Source: Amaranthus tricolor (lineage: Eukaryota > Streptophyta > Magnoliopsida > Caryophyllales > Amaranthaceae). Taken from it: DNA of 64,000 nt. This document shows, in pieces, positions 1-13,471 of the stretch (position 1 is the first letter of the stretch; each line of letters starts with the position of its first letter). The notes beneath the pieces were generated by a model, which had not been told where the DNA came from, made no database searches, and saw only the letters and a program-made list of their open reading frames with translations. The position numbers and the translations under genes were made by a program. The stretch is taken from positions 20,021,297 through 20,085,296 of the forward strand of contig NC_080063.1 in assembly GCF_026212465.1 (NCBI RefSeq), read 5' to 3'.

Positions 1-744
1 TTATATATAATCCTCATTGATATAGGCAAAGTAGTCTCAAGAGGCAAGTCTGTAGAGTGATATTAAAAAGAGGATTCTAATAGCAACTACAAATGCAATC
101 TCATAATCAACAATCTCAAAACCTTTGTACAAGACTTATATGTGTAAACTTTATTCAGTACTAGACATAAACACAATAAATGTATTTTTTAAATAATCAA
201 CTAAGAGAAATCATCGTCTATTAAACACCAAAAAAAATCTTCAATTTCTTAATCGTTGAGCATACATACATGCAATAAAAAGAGCAAATATATAAATTAT
301 GATATAGACCATTAAAAAGCTATCACGTCAACACTTATTTCAGACAAAATTTGTCAATTTAAGCGTGACGCATGACATTTTAACTCGTTCTTTAGTATAT
401 TTATATTTATATTTATAAGATAAACATGTGTTGTGAACAATTGGAATAGGTCGAATTTATCCCTAATTCATGAGAATGACATTGGATATTTTCCATGGCT
501 CGATTCATCTTAAACAAACATTCCCCAGACCCTACACAAAGGAGTAGCCCTAGTGCCCTACAATTAGCCACATGTTCTCTTTGAATAAAACCAAAGTCCA
601 AATCCCATGCAACCAAGTTGACTTAATAAAATTCATCAACTAAGATATTACTCTTGTTCAGACTTATTACCAACAAACTTGTAGTAACCACCCATTTACC
701 TTTCCATACCCACAAATTCTCTATATTCGTCTGTGAATTCTGCC
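1..744. other. Intergenic, AT-rich, 5' flank of the methyltransferase gene
   Basis: No convincing gene is seen. A 67-codon minus-strand open frame near 413-616 has no recognisable domain or splice context. The last 100 bases presumably hold the promoter and leader of the gene that starts at 745. Confidence 0.6.
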
Positions 745-3700
745 ATGTTTAGGGACGTTTCAAGCTGTAATTCTTACAATTATGGCGATGCTTTGTACTG
801 GGATGCTCGTTACATTCAAGAAGCTGAATGTTTTGATTGGTACCAGCGTTACTCTGCTCTACGTCCCTTTGTTCGCAAATATATACCCACGTCTTCTCGT
901 ATTCTTATGGTTGGTTGTGGAAATGCTGGTAATTTCACTTTTTGTTAGGAAAGTTTTGATTTCCCCTTCATTTTATGTATTCCCTTTTACCAATTTGTTG
1001 GGTTTTGGCTTAATTGTTTTAGGGATTGTTGGCGAGGGGGGTTTGCATGATTGTTAGTTTGATGAATTAGTGGGTAAATTTTGTGTGAGTAGATTTTATG
1101 GATTGGAATTGGGTTTTTTAGCAGTATAATTTTTTTTTTGTCAATGATATATGTATGAAAAGCAACAAGAACTTCTGCTAATTTCAATTATTATTAACAG
1201 TAGAAAATATTGAATTTTTGTAAGTAAAGTTTTCTTATTTCCTTCATTTGTTTGTATTTCCTTCTATCCATTTGTTGGATTTTGTGCCTTTTGGCTAGAT
1301 TGATGGTGTGATGTATTAGTGGGTGGATTAGGTTTTTGGTGTTCTTTTTTGCATTGGTAGTGGGTTTTAGTTGTTTACTCTGGGTATAATCAATGATATC
1401 TGTGTGCACTTCAAAAAATAATGATATTTGTGTGAAAAGCAGTAAGAACGGCTGTTAATTTCAATTTTAATCGCTAGTAGTAAAGTTTAGCCTTCTATTT
1501 GTTGCATTCCCTTTTACATGTTTGTTTTGCCAAATTAGTTTGTAAGGGTTGTGTGTTTTTGCATCTCTCCTCCTATGATTGTTAGGATGATGAATTCGTA
1601 GGTGAAAGTGTTGTTTGATGGAGGTTTTTGGTTTCATAGAATCAAAGCTTGTGACTTAAGCTGTTTAATTTAGGTTATATATTGAGGTAATGAGGATTGT
1701 ATGAAAAGCAACAATAAGCAAATTCGAAAGAATATGTTCTGTTTTGGTAGGAATTTATTGAAGACATTAATTTTTTTATTTGGGCGATAATTTGCTTAAA
1801 TTTGTGTATCTTACACTTAAGGTATAATCCCTAATTCCATTTCACCATTTGATCCTTTAAGTCAATTGTTTTAACTATTTAGTAGTGTATTGGAACTTGT
1901 AGGGGTGTCATAGTCTCCTTGTAATTAGAGTTAATCGAACAGATTATAGTGTATTTTATTAAAGAAATTAGAATAATCCCATTGGCTTTCAATGTTTTTA
2001 TATCGTGTTGTTCCGCAAGATTGAAGTTGCTCATGCTGGTTTTTTTTTTTTTTGTAAATTAGTTATGTCAGAGGACATGGTGAAGGATGGATACGAGGAG
2101 ATTATGAACATTGACATTTCAACAGTTGCAATTGAAATGATGGGAAGAAAGCATGCACACATACCTCAATTGAAATGTATCCTTACAAGCTATGTAATTT
2201 ATAAGTTAAACAGCTTTTTCATTTCATCGAATTCTTTCTGCTTGTGCTTATCATTCATAAAGAAGTAGTATCTCACGTTACCCTCTCTGTTAGCCCACTA
2301 TCTTAACTCTTGAATCTCGTCTTATAGACATGCAGATGGATGTTAGAGATATGAGTCTTTTCCCAGATGATTCGTTTGGAAGTGTTATTGATAAAGGTAT
2401 GTTTATCTTATCTGACGTACTGTTTTATGGCTGAGTTGTTTAGTGAATTCCTACAGAATTGACCCATTTTTTCCCTTGTCCTCCTTGAATATGCAATCTC
2501 GTCTACAATATAGGAACTCTCGATTCTTTGATGGTAAGAATAAACTGCTAATTACATGAAGATGTCTGTATATTTATCCCTATAGTTATATTATATCCCA
2601 ATTTAATTTATGTGTTGTTGTTGAAGTGCGGTACTGATGCTCCACTTAGCGCCTCTCAGATGTTGGGTGAAGTCAGCAGGTTTTGAGATTTAATTTTTAA
2701 ATTGCCAGCCTTAGTTATGTGGTTGACTTTTTTTTATTTTTTATTTTTATTTTTATTTTTTTTATGCAGGCTGCTAAAACCTGGAGGAGTATATATGTTG
2801 GTAACCATATACCCTTCCATCTTTGTCCATGACATGCACTTGGCTTTTGCTGTAATTAAATGATTTCAGGCATATAACCCAGTTTCATAATTGCATTCGC
2901 AGATTACCTATGGCGATCCAAACGTGAGGATGCCTCATTTGAGCCGACCCGTGTACAATTGGAAAATTGAACTGTACATAATTCGTAAGTGTTTTACTCA
3001 TGCTGTAAAATTTCTTTTATTTTAGATTCAATGAACTATTTAGATGTGTTTTTTCTGTAGTTCTTGGTATGTACAACTATTCTTATTCTTTTTTTATCCT
3101 ATGCTTTCACTTTGTGTGTGCTGTAATTATGTCAAGTATAAGAAATGTTATTTAGACACATACTTTTCATTGAGTTCTAAGAAATATTGAAGCAGGGAAT
3201 GAGTTGTATACTAATTATGTGTTAGCATAGTGGGAAATTGGAATATACAGAAAATGATTGTGGTAATCTGCTTTTATTTAAGGTATACAATAGAATGGAA
3301 TAATCCGAGATAGAATGGGAAGCATCTTTTAGGGAACAAAAATAGTTTATTCTTAATGCTAGTTAGGGTTGGAAATTAGTTGAACTGAGGCCATCTCTTG
3401 AAATGCACACTGGCATTGATCATCTCCACATCAATTCTCCACAAATTTGAATATAGTGCTAGGAGTCTAGAAGTGCACATAATCATCAGTCTGTCTGTTT
3501 GAAATATCATTAGTATTGACTGCTGAGAAACTGCCCTAAGATGCTGTTACCATTTTTTACCTGTGATTTTCCTATTAATTTTGTATTTTTTATACCCGAT
3601 TTGGGATGTTTGCCATATAAGTGAAATTGCTAGCATGAACATTGTGACTTTCTCCACCTTCTAGAGTGAAACAGAGCTTCATTTGTTGATCTGCTTGCAC

Positions 3701-5708
3701 ATTTATGGTCTTTTTTTTTATTTTAAATAATAATTACTACTTTGAAGCTTCCAATTCATGCTTTGTGTAAGCAACACCCGACTCAGACACTCTAATAACC
3801 CATAAACATATTAGTAGGCAGCTATTCTGTTTTGATACTTTGACACCCAATGAGGGACCTGACTCCTTGGTGAGTTTAAGGAAAACTTCATGATTACTAT
3901 CTTTTGGGTTGGTAGGGGGCAGAGGTTAAGGTTGTGAATCGGTGAGTAATTTAGCACAGTTGCATGTCTTTGGCTAGCTTGGGCGTGCAGATCCATTGCC
4001 TTTGGTCATAGTGGTTATTAACTTATTATTCACTTATGTGCTTTCTTTGAAGCATAATTTCTTTTTTGTGGTTTTCATTCTACAAGAATCTGACCTTTGC
4101 TCCTCATGTAGCTTGCACAATCTAATTAAAAATAAGATATTTAAGCTACAATTTGACTTCTTATTTAGCATGTGATTTAGTGGACAGCAAGATGGATGTG
4201 CATGATACAATTTGTCAATCAGTTTGACGCTAGAAGCTTTTGATATTTATGTTTTATGGAGCTTCAATGAGAAGAATCTTCTTTTAGTCATGCATAATAC
4301 AGTTACTACTTTACCAGTTCACTATCATGCTTGGGTCCTTTCTGCAATTGGTATCAATATAATCGTGTGTTCTTTGTTTTTGGAGAAAAGGAACAAGCTT
4401 TGTTTTCGCCCAGCTCTGGGACGCGTTTGCGCTCACTTCTTTCCCAAAAAGGGACCCTAGATGGTCTCCGGAGACAAATGTTTTATTAACTTCGGTTGAT
4501 ATATAATTATTTTTGAATACCTAATAGCAGGTGGGCAATGGCATAGATTTTAAGGCTTGGAGGAACTTACGCTAAAAGCGTTTATCACCCTTATCTGTAA
4601 GGATTCTCTAGCATACCCCTGAATCACAAAGACAAACGTTTCACGAGAAATTTGAGCTAGTAATTGTGCACTATGGTTTCTCATGTTTTGGCATCTAGTT
4701 TGAGGGGTGACTATGTATAGAGCTTGACCTCTATCACATATGGTTACATTTAAAAACTGTAGTATTACAGCGAAGAGTTATTGGTTTCTAACACTCCCTC
4801 TATATCTGGTTCTTTAACAAGTAGAAGACGAAGTTCTTTAATGTGTAATCAAGGTTGTTTATATTTAAGGTAATCATGTTCCCCCTCTCTCACCCTAGAC
4901 ATTAGGGGAAAAAGGACGTAATAAATGATGGTCGTAGGTGCTTGCTACTTTACTTAGATCCTTCACCTACCTTGTCATACCTATTTCGGACCCTTGTCTT
5001 ACCCATGCCGGACATGTGTGTTGCGATCTTTCAAAAAAACAGAAGATCTTGGAAAACTGAATGTAGTCGTCTCGGATACAATTTTTGAGATTCACACTTT
5101 TTGGTGAAGTCTGATTATTAGAGTTTATACGAGTTACAAGTTTACAGCCATAAAAATATGGGATTGATCACTTTCTTTAAGCATTAGGGACATTCTTCTT
5201 TCCATGGCGTCTCTCGATTTTTGAATTTTTTTTGAGTACAAGATTGGCTGAGGGGAAAGGGAGGGGTAGTGAGAATTGAACCCAGGTTCTACTTGGGGAA
5301 AGTAGTACATGCTCTAACTGAGACAAGACTTAATTTTCAATATTTTAACGAACCTAAAATGGACATGAATCCCAGACTAAAAGTGTTCAGGTGTCTAGTC
5401 TTTTATCATAGCTACTTTGCGAGTTTTATCTACGACTAGTCAACAGTAAACATATTGCAGTCATCAAATAAGGCTTTAGTCACAAGCAAAACATGTTTAA
5501 AGTTTAATTCTTTTTTTTTTCTTCTGCAGCGAGACCTGGGTTTGAAGGGAAAGCTATGCCTTCTATTGAATCATGCTCGGAACCCATCCCTCTCTCCGAA
5601 AAGGGCCTCCTTCCACCCGATTTTGTGTTGGAAGATCCAGATTGTCATTACATATATATATGCAAAAAGATGGACGAGGGGCCAACTATTGTAGCATTAA
5701 ATCCTTGA
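745..5708 (+). CDS. SAM-dependent methyltransferase, EEF1A-lysine-methyltransferase/METTL13-like small form
   Basis: Eight exons give 243 aa: 745-928, 2063-2176, 2328-2396, 2514-2533, 2627-2679, 2770-2800, 2903-2984, 5530-5708. All junctions are GT-AG and the sum is 244 codons with stop. The N-terminus has the YWDARY and FDWYQRY signature of this Rossmann-fold class I methyltransferase family. Motif I reads LMVGCGNA, followed by QMDVRDMS, a short VIDKGTLDSLMC stretch and the LLKPGGVYMLITYGDP motif. The length fits the short plant members (about 250 aa) rather than the two-domain METTL13 form. By family, the substrate may be a lysine or N-terminus of elongation factor 1A, but this is inference. 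I chose ATG 745 because an upstream in-frame GTG is not a plausible start. The last intron is 2.5 kb and holds no other gene. Exon 1 ends at phase 1 inside the SAM-binding loop. Confidence 0.88.
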
Positions 5709-6880
5709 CAGGTGATATGCTCTGATCCAAAACACAACAATTTAAGTTTCAGAATTTTGTATAAGTTTTTGATCAAATTGCTTTCGATTTACAAACTAAC
5801 TTAGTTTTTAGGTTTTGCGTTTGTATCGATCTTTGTAACATTATGTGTATAATTCTTGATGAAGAGCTAAAGATTAGTGGAATTAGTGAAGCCTCTTTTT
5901 AGAGCTTATAGTTGAACTTGGATCCATTTACAGATTTTTCTGAATTTATTTAGCAGACTGCTTTCCGGTACATATATTGTATGTTATCTAAATTGATAGA
6001 ACTTTATTTTGCTTTCGTTATGCTGCGGTTTTTCTATGAATTTGTGAGTGTTAGTTTATGAATTGATTGTATCTTTGAGAAATTAGGCATACTCATTCTA
6101 TCCCTTTGAGCATAACCTAACCAGATTTGTCAAGGCACTAACTCAACTAAAAGTTTAAGCTGATGTTTGAGCCCGAATATATGTTATATACTCTAATATG
6201 CCCCCTTACACGAGAGCGCTTTATGCTAGAATTGTGGATGCAGCATATACCTCCTCATACTTGACGCTAAATATTTCTCATTAAATCAGGGGTGGTTGAG
6301 ATTTGGACCATTAACCTTTTTTCACGATGGCTTCTGATACTATGTTGCAAACACATTATTTTAGTCAATATTATATACTCTAACAAGATAAAACACATTA
6401 TTTTAGTCAATGTTGAAAACTTAAAGGAACAAAGTGGGCTTCAGTGAGGCGATACTGTGGTTGGGTTGGTCCAATGGAGGCCTTGGAGCTACCTCTATAT
6501 CCGATGCCAATGACCCTTATACGAGCCCCATTTCCCTTTTCCCTGCCTTTATGATGGTGGGTTTTTTTGACTTATTGACTCGCCAAAACATAGTGTTGGG
6601 ACTGTTAATATATCACAGCCTTCTTGACTAGGCTAAGGAATGATAATAGAAGTATGTAAAACCAAGAAATTAAGCATCACCTGTTTGAAAGAAGTGACAT
6701 GAGTATTTGAGGACTGTTTTTTTAGTCTATGGAGTCATTAGTCAAAAAAGAGAAAGAAAAACTGTTCTTTTTCATATTGATTCAATGAATTATCTTTGTT
6801 GTATAGTGATTTCCTGATATAGACTTGATTGCCTACAAACATGGAATTCTTAATTGTGTTGTTAATGCGGAAATGAGCAA

Positions 6881-7097
6881 TACTCCACCGGTTCAGTCAT
6901 TTTGCCCTTTTTATTTTTTGTACGCAGACTAAAGGGTTGATTATAATGGGTTAAAATAGTGAGGTATTAGAAAAAAATAAAAGAGACAATATAAAGAGTA
7001 TAAATGGTGGGGTCATATATAAAAATAAAAATAAATTAAAGTCATTGAGATAAACTAAAATGAAAAATACCGTAAGTTGAGTGGAACTGAGAAGTAT
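6881..7097. mobile_element. Stowaway-like MITE
   Basis: The left end TACTCCACCGGTTCAGTCA and the right end, read on the minus strand as TACTTCTCAGTTCCACTCA, form imperfect terminal inverted repeats. The element is about 215 bp, AT-rich inside and non-coding. The terminal TACTCC-type sequence is typical of Tc1/Mariner-derived Stowaway MITEs with TA target sites. Exact borders are approximate. Confidence 0.6.
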
Positions 7098-8192
7098 ATT
7101 GATAATAGATACACTTATTTTATTTTGCAATTAGTATAAGATACAAAAATGAAGCATTTACAGGGGGCATAGGATAATTTATAGGAATAAATGGAGTAGG
7201 ATATAATATTTCAAGTTTCTAAATGACTTTGGTATTCCTTTCATATTGGATCACTTCAAAAATTTGTGTTTTTTTCATTCTACTTGTGATCTCAAATTCT
7301 CTTCTAATTCCATTTTGATCTGTTCATCTTAAACTTTTCTGTTCACTCGTTTTTTTTATTTGTTTTATTTATTGTTGCACCAAAATTAATCATGTAATTT
7401 GTTGTATGGTAGCAAAATCAAAGGCCAAGGAAAAATATGCATAAATCATTTGAATTAATATTCTTTGTTGTAGTCTTGTAAATTAGTATGAAAGTTTAAG
7501 TTCAATTAAAATTTACTCCAGTTATAAGGATGATATCCTAAACATTTATTTGAGTGGATTGACTGTAATTGGATTATAACTCTGGTATTATTGTTGTAGT
7601 AATTTATACAAATAAGTGTAACTGACCACCCTTTAAACACTTATTTAGAATGGCAACGAGTTGGACTCATTAGATTTTGCTAATTTTGATGTGTAACTGG
7701 ATAAAAGTCGGATTTTTTTCTTACTATGACTCAGATTCGGATTTATGTACGTCGACTTCTCTTCGACATGAACTTTTTGATCTTCAATAGAGTCAAAATT
7801 TTTTTTGAGTATTCTACTTCGTTTAACAATACACAAATTCACAACAATAATGTCTCTTCTACTATAATTTCCCCAAATTCTTCTTAACAAATAAAAGTAG
7901 TCTAACTAATTCAACTTCATAACTCAAACAATATACAATTTCAAAATTCTACTTAAAGTACAAACTCGTAATACTAATATCTCTCGATTAGGCACATCAA
8001 AGTTATAATGACGCTGGAATCTCAAGGAAAAGTCAAAAATTGTATGTTGTATTGATTCGAAGTTGGGAGTTGATTATGCTTGTTTGATTTTTTATGAGCT
8101 CCAACTCCAACTTGAAATAATTATTTTTCTTTTACAAAAAATAAAAGAAAATATAACCATAGTAATATCGAATGAGTCATTGGTTATTTATA

Positions 8193-8288
8193 TACTTCCT
8201 TCGTTTAGAAATACTTGCACCCGATGATGACATATTGTGTGGAAGAATATCTTTATCAGTGGCAAGTACAATGAAACCGAGAAAGTAT
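8193..8288. mobile_element. Short Stowaway-like MITE
   Basis: The left end TACTTCCTTCGTTTAGAAAT and the right end ...CAATGAAACCGAGAAAGTA are inverted repeats. The element is roughly 95 bp and flanked by TA dinucleotides. This is the classic CTCCGT-type terminus of plant Stowaway MITEs. It lies about 730 bp upstream of the MADS-box start, so it could sit in that gene's promoter. Confidence 0.6.
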
Positions 8289-9017
8289 ATATATACCCCT
8301 CTATCATAATCAAATTTGCATCCCTTTTAATTTAATTTAGTGTGTTTTGTTGAAAAACATTCTTAAAACAGCACGATTCATGAAAATATATCTAGTAGTT
8401 CATAAAAAGATTAGCTTAAATTGAGAAAAAAAAAATGACAACTTTTCTTGACCCATCCGCAAAATAGGGAAAGTAAAAACATAAACTCTATATTTTAAAC
8501 GTAGTCATCAAGATTTCTCCCATGTTTGGCATCAATATCATCATACATCACATCAACAAATCCTTTCAAATTTGGAAATTCTTCTTTTACAATTAATAAA
8601 TTAAAAACCCTAAAAAATTTAATCATCACCAAGGAAATTTTCAGGATAATGGCCCACAAATAGCCACAAATTTTACAGAAAATGCACTAAATGTGGCAAA
8701 AAGAGTCATGCAATAGTGTATGACTTTTCCATGCAAACTTACCCTTTCTAGGCTCAATCTCTCTTCTCTAATTGGACTTTTAATCCCTCTTTTTCTTCCA
8801 CTTTTTCCCATACATTTTTAGCAACCCTTTATTTATTTATCTTCTGTGTTTAGAACATAGAGAGAATTTACCAAAAGGAAGGATTTCTCTTTAGGAAACA
8901 GAGGAGGAACAGTGGAGAAACAGGGGATTTTAGGTATTGATCATATCATAGTACCGTTTTAAATTGATTTCTTAGGGTTTTGATCAAATCCCTTTGTGGG
9001 TTTTTGGTGAATTAAAA

Positions 9018-11755
9018 ATGGGTCGTGGAAAGATTGAGATTAAGAAGATTGAAAATGCAAATAGTAGACAAGTTACATTCTCTAAACGTCGTTCTGGGTT
9101 GTTGAAGAAAGCTCATGAACTTTCTGTACTTTGTGATGTTGAAATTGCTCTCATTATCTTTTCTAGTACTGGTAGATTATTTGAATTCTCTAGCTCCAGG
9201 TAATTAATTTCTTTCATTTATTGATACTTATTTGGAGAATAATTGTTTAACAAACATAAAATATAAAAATTACTTGTAGTGGGTTGCATGTTGAAATTTC
9301 TGGGATTAAGTTCAAATTAATGAACAACAATATAATGGTTGTTTTTCTTGGTTCTGTGATGTAATGAAATTTTTGCATCTAAAGTTTCTTTGACCTTGTT
9401 GACTGTGTTAGTCTTGCTTCTTCCAAGTAATTTTCCAGGTCACAACTAATAATTTTTCTGATATTCACGTTGAAAAAAGGAAAAACAATCCTTTTCAAAT
9501 TGTTTTTATAAATATTGGGTTATGAATAATCTTTTATTTCATAAGCAAGAGGGAGAGATAATTAGTTTTACATATCTTTAATCTTATGTCTACCTACCGC
9601 TCGTTTGCGTAAAATTTTCATTTTTACGTCTCACTTCATATGAGTATCCATTCAAACTCATTCCTATATAATACCTTATCGTACTCACTCCATGTGATAC
9701 GTGTTATATGCGCCTTATACATACATCCGTCATTTCTTTCAAAATTATTTGTATATCTAATTTTTTATTTATTAAGTAGGTGCAATAACATAAAATTAAT
9801 TTTTTGTTGATAATTCATAATATTATTTATCTTATTTATATGTAAAAAATTAATTATTATAAATAATATTTTAGATAAGATTTTCTCTATAGCTCAAAAA
9901 AGATAAATTATTTTTTTAACTAAGACATTTTAAGAAATTTAGTATCTTTAAATTTTTGTCAATTTAATTTTTAATAAAACATATAAAATTATTATAAAGT
10001 AGTATAAATTATATATAAGTAGTTTAAGGGTAGGATACCGATTACTCCAACTGATCTATTGGTCGGTTCATATACCCGACTCCAAATTTTTGGGTTTAAG
10101 GCAAAGCCTTAGCTTGTTGATAAGCAATGCCTAAATTATGAACACACCAACTTTGTTAGAAATTGAGCATGGGATTCTTACAATTGACCATCTAGATGAA
10201 GGTTAAAGGGTAGGATACCGATTTCATACACATGTTGGAGTGTCAAATGGCTTAATTATACGATAAGTAGTGTGTGATTGTCAAATGTATAAGCATTGTT
10301 AGGAGGGTGGAGGAAGCATGGAGGACAGGACATCTTGTGTTTGTTTATATAAGAATAGTGATGCTTAATTTCTGATGCTTGATTCCTAAAATGCATATAT
10401 TCTGTTTTATGGTACGGCTAAGTACTGATGCTTTGGTTGCATTATGTGCAGCATGAAACGAACGCTTGCTAGGTACACGAATACCCCAGAAATCTCTGAT
10501 CTTGCGGCTGGAAATCCACAATCGGAGGTACAACTCTGAATATCAAAATTCCGTTTTTAGTTCTCTAGGAGCATTTAAACGTTCTCACGTTCGATTGTAA
10601 TGATCAAACAGTTACTTGGATCTCCTTTGGTTGTATAGTTGGCTTGTTCGACTAACAAATGTTATCAAGCTAGTAATAATATGCTTATTTTCTTGGGTTT
10701 CTTCAGGAACTCGAAGAGCTTAGGGAGATTGATAGCATAAAAGAAGAGATAGCGAGGCTTCAAGTGACACAAAAGTATAATTCCTTAACTCGTCCGCAAT
10801 GCCTATAGTGTTGTCTTTTATCATCTATTACTTAAATACTTGTCATTTACAGGAGGTTACTAGGAAAAGATTTTTCAGGCTTGAGCATAAAAGAACTGCA
10901 GCAGCTGGAAAAACAATTGTCTGAAAGCCTTTTATCTGTAAAAGCTAAGAAGGTGTTGTTCTTTTTATCACTGTCACATGATTCACTAATCTCCTTACAA
11001 ATCGCGAATCAAAAAAGCAAATTATGGTCAATTTTTGAGTTATATTAGGGTAATTTTGAGAAAACCACGAATTCAAAAAGCGAATTAACTTGCGATTTAT
11101 GTTACATTGATCCAATTATGTGAAATGTTTTGTGTGACAGGACGAGCTGCTGATGGAACAACTGGAACGCTCACGCACACAGGTCCATCATTCTCACATT
11201 TCCGATTATGACAATTAAACCAAATAAATTTAATCTGAAATTTTAGATTTAAGTTGAGACTGAAAATTTGATCCTGTTTATAGGAGCAGAGGGCTTTGCT
11301 GGAGAACGAGTCTTTACGCAGACAGGTTATCGATCACTTTCTCTCGTCTGATCGAGCAATTGCTACCTTTTCACGTATACTAACAACAACGATGCCACAC
11401 ATTTGATTTTGCGCAACTTTTAGATTGCCGATCTTAGAGGATTTGCAACACGATCTGAAAGTCCAGAGCCTCTGTATCTCGAGTATTATCCCTTACAAAC
11501 AAAGATTCGGTCCGAGACAAATACGACTTCAGGGTCTGATGGATTCTGCAACAGTGAACTCGAGAAATCAGATTCTGACGATGTTACCTTGCACCTATGG
11601 TACGTATTCCTCTCCTTTTCCGATTTCTCAAGTTTTCATTAATTAGTTTTATCAATGTCGAAATACAAATTTATGTTCCGTCTCCATTCAGGCCACCTTG
11701 TGACCACAACCGGAAGAGAAAACTGGTAGTGACTGAGAGCAGTCCAGAAGTTTAG
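9018..11755 (+). CDS. MIKC-type MADS-box transcription factor, AGL15/AGL18 clade
   Basis: Eight exons give 249 aa: 9018-9199, 10452-10527, 10707-10774, 10853-10952, 11141-11182, 11284-11325, 11424-11599, 11692-11755. All are GT-AG and in phase. Exon 1 encodes the whole MADS domain (residues 1-60, [13 protein letters not shown] start, [20 protein letters not shown] core), which binds CArG boxes as a dimer. The I region follows ([10 protein letters not shown]), then the keratin-like K domain across exons 3-6, with [18 protein letters not shown] and the leucine-rich [14 protein letters not shown] helix. The C-terminus has YLEYYPL, then DDVTLHLW and a basic NRKRK. The K-domain wording and YLEY/RKRK tail match AGL15-like proteins best, and AGL18 is the alternative. 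This family represses flowering and promotes embryo programmes in Arabidopsis. The 1.25-kb first intron is typical of MIKC genes. Confidence 0.85.
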
Positions 11756-12589
11756 AAGCTTCTCTATGATTACCCTTTTTCACTTGCTTGCTAGCTGCTC
11801 TGCTCAATTCACCACAAGAAATAGCAGGTTTTGATTAATGAATGATTGTAAATATTTAGTTAAATACTTGCGTTATCGATTAGTCTACTTCAGGCATTCT
11901 ATCTGTATTATCTTACGCAATGGCGTATATGATGGGTTATCCTATGTGAATGAATTTCCCGAATGTAGCTATAATTTTTGTCTGCAGATTTCCCGAGTGT
12001 GTATGATGGGTTCTTAATGCAGAATTGTAAACACTGTCCACTACAGGGTGAGGCTTAACCTGCAGAGACCGAGGGTTAGGGGAGTAGCTAAGGTGCCCTG
12101 TTTTCACCGATTAGCCATCCCCGTATCAACAAGATAGAACGAGAAAATCCACACACGACACGAACCTGTATTAAGACATATTCATTAGTACAACTAGACA
12201 AACATGGCACTCTAATGTGTGTATATATATATACACGTTATTTACGTTTTGAGCTTCCTTGGACAAGTTAACTAAATCAACCAGCAACTAAGTGTTAGTC
12301 TGTTCAAAGTTTCATTATTAAGCAAAATTACCTAGGTGTTTCCTTTCAAACATACAAAATATTGTTACAAATATGCCATTTGCTACCACTTATCAAATTG
12401 GACATTTGCACCTATGAAAACAAGAATTTGACTTCTTTGCAATTGATATTTTACACAACTATCCATATACATATTGAATACACTAAGAAAATACATTCTT
12501 TTTACATTCTTTTTATTGACGAACTTATTTACAATCAATCTTCTTTATTCATTCCTAATTCCTAAACTATTTACAAAAGAAAACAATCT
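11756..12589. other. Region between convergent genes, probably both 3' UTRs
   Basis: About 830 bp between the stop codons of the MADS-box gene (+) and the BPS1-like gene (-). It is AT-rich and shows no coding signature. A short tatatata tract lies near 12222-12232. Transcript ends must fall here, but poly(A) sites cannot be placed with confidence. Confidence 0.6.
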
Positions 12590-13471
12590 CTAACTACTAC
12601 TAGGAAGCCTAAGGCAATCAATTAACTCGTTTCTCTTAGCCATGACCTCGGAGAACAAGCATTGAACCTCTTTATTCACCATTTCCAACAAATTTTCAAG
12701 TTCTTCCAACATTTTCTTCAATTCTTGTGCTACTATTTCACTTCTTTTACTCTTACTACCTTCAATTAAACCATCTTTAATCTCTTTTACTAAATCATTC
12801 ACTTTCTCAATCTCCTTCACCATTAACTTCTCATCAAACCCAAAATCAAAGCTTTCCAGTTCAACACAATTTCCCAAACCCAAATCCCCAATTCCTTCAC
12901 TTAATCCACACAATAAAACCCTAAAAATCACCAATTCAATCCCTTTCATCTTCATCATGGCTTCATGAACAATTTTTTCTTTATCACAATCAAAGCATTT
13001 ATCCTTACTTTTCTTGCAATTCCCACCTTCAATTTTTCTGGGTTTGATTGGTTTCAAGTGATGAAGAGCTGAATCAAGAGAATTTGGGATTAAACTTATT
13101 GCATGAGTAAGAGTAAGTCTAGAGATACCTACATGAGAAATTGATGAACTTATTGAATTTAAAACATCTAATAAATTTAAACTATATGAAAGATAATCTT
13201 CTGCTAATTTTCCCTTCCATTTTCCAATTGGGTAATCCAAATCTTTCAAAAATATTGAAAATGCTCTGTTTATACCCTGTAAAAGCTTGAAACTCGGGAT
13301 ATACAAATTGAGAGAAATTGAGCTTGACCCATGTATTTTCTCAGCAAAAACTCTATTCAAACTTTCAGATAAGTAAGATTGAAATGATTTTAGAGCAATT
13401 GATTGAGATTGATCCAGTTTTTTGTTGGATTTTCTTGGAAATTGGCTTGATTTTTTGATCAATAAAACCAT
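12590..13471 (-). CDS. BPS1/BYPASS1-like protein (DUF793/DUF241-type)
   Basis: Intronless gene of 293 aa. The start is the first in-frame ATG at 13471 (MVLLIKKSSQFPRK), because the longer open frame begins only at a TTG. The N-terminal half has SFQSYLSESLNR, then a stretch ending in KDLDYPIGKWKGKLAEDYLSYSLNLLDVLNSISSSIS, the helical pattern of the plant BYPASS1/BPS1-related family. The C-terminal half has LVIFRVLLCGLSEGIG (a possible hydrophobic segment) and ends in a long, charged, probably coiled-coil region with EELENLLEMVNKEVQCLFSEV. BYPASS1 itself restrains a root-derived mobile signal, but the role of this paralogue is unknown. The gene converges on the MADS-box gene. Family assignment is by remembered pattern, not a search. 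Confidence 0.68.
   Translation of the reverse strand: MVLLIKKSSQFPRKSNKKLDQSQSIALKSFQSYLSESLNRVFAEKIHGSSSISLNLYIPSFKLLQGINRAFSIFLKDLDYPIGKWKGKLAEDYLSYSLNLLDVLNSISSSISHVGISRLTLTHAISLIPNSLDSALHHLKPIKPRKIEGGNCKKSKDKCFDCDKEKIVHEAMMKMKGIELVIFRVLLCGLSEGIGDLGLGNCVELESFDFGFDEKLMVKEIEKVNDLVKEIKDGLIEGSKSKRSEIVAQELKKMLEELENLLEMVNKEVQCLFSEVMAKRNELIDCLRLPSSS

Larger units (their letters stand above)
5709..9017. other. Intergenic between methyltransferase and MADS-box gene
   Basis: About 3.3 kb without a supported gene. It contains two Stowaway-like MITEs (separate entries), a short direct repeat of about 20 bp near 6353-6415 (acacattattttagtcaat twice), and the promoter and leader of the MADS-box gene in the last few hundred bases. 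Small open frames here (for example 6434-6631 and 7645-7890) lack any domain and look fortuitous. Confidence 0.6.

Noticed and set aside
413..616. 67-codon minus-strand ORF
   Set aside because: No domain, no splice context, AT-rich surroundings; consistent with chance.
6434..6631. 65-codon plus-strand ORF with hydrophobic stretches
   Set aside because: No family resemblance, no start context, and flanked by repeat-like DNA.
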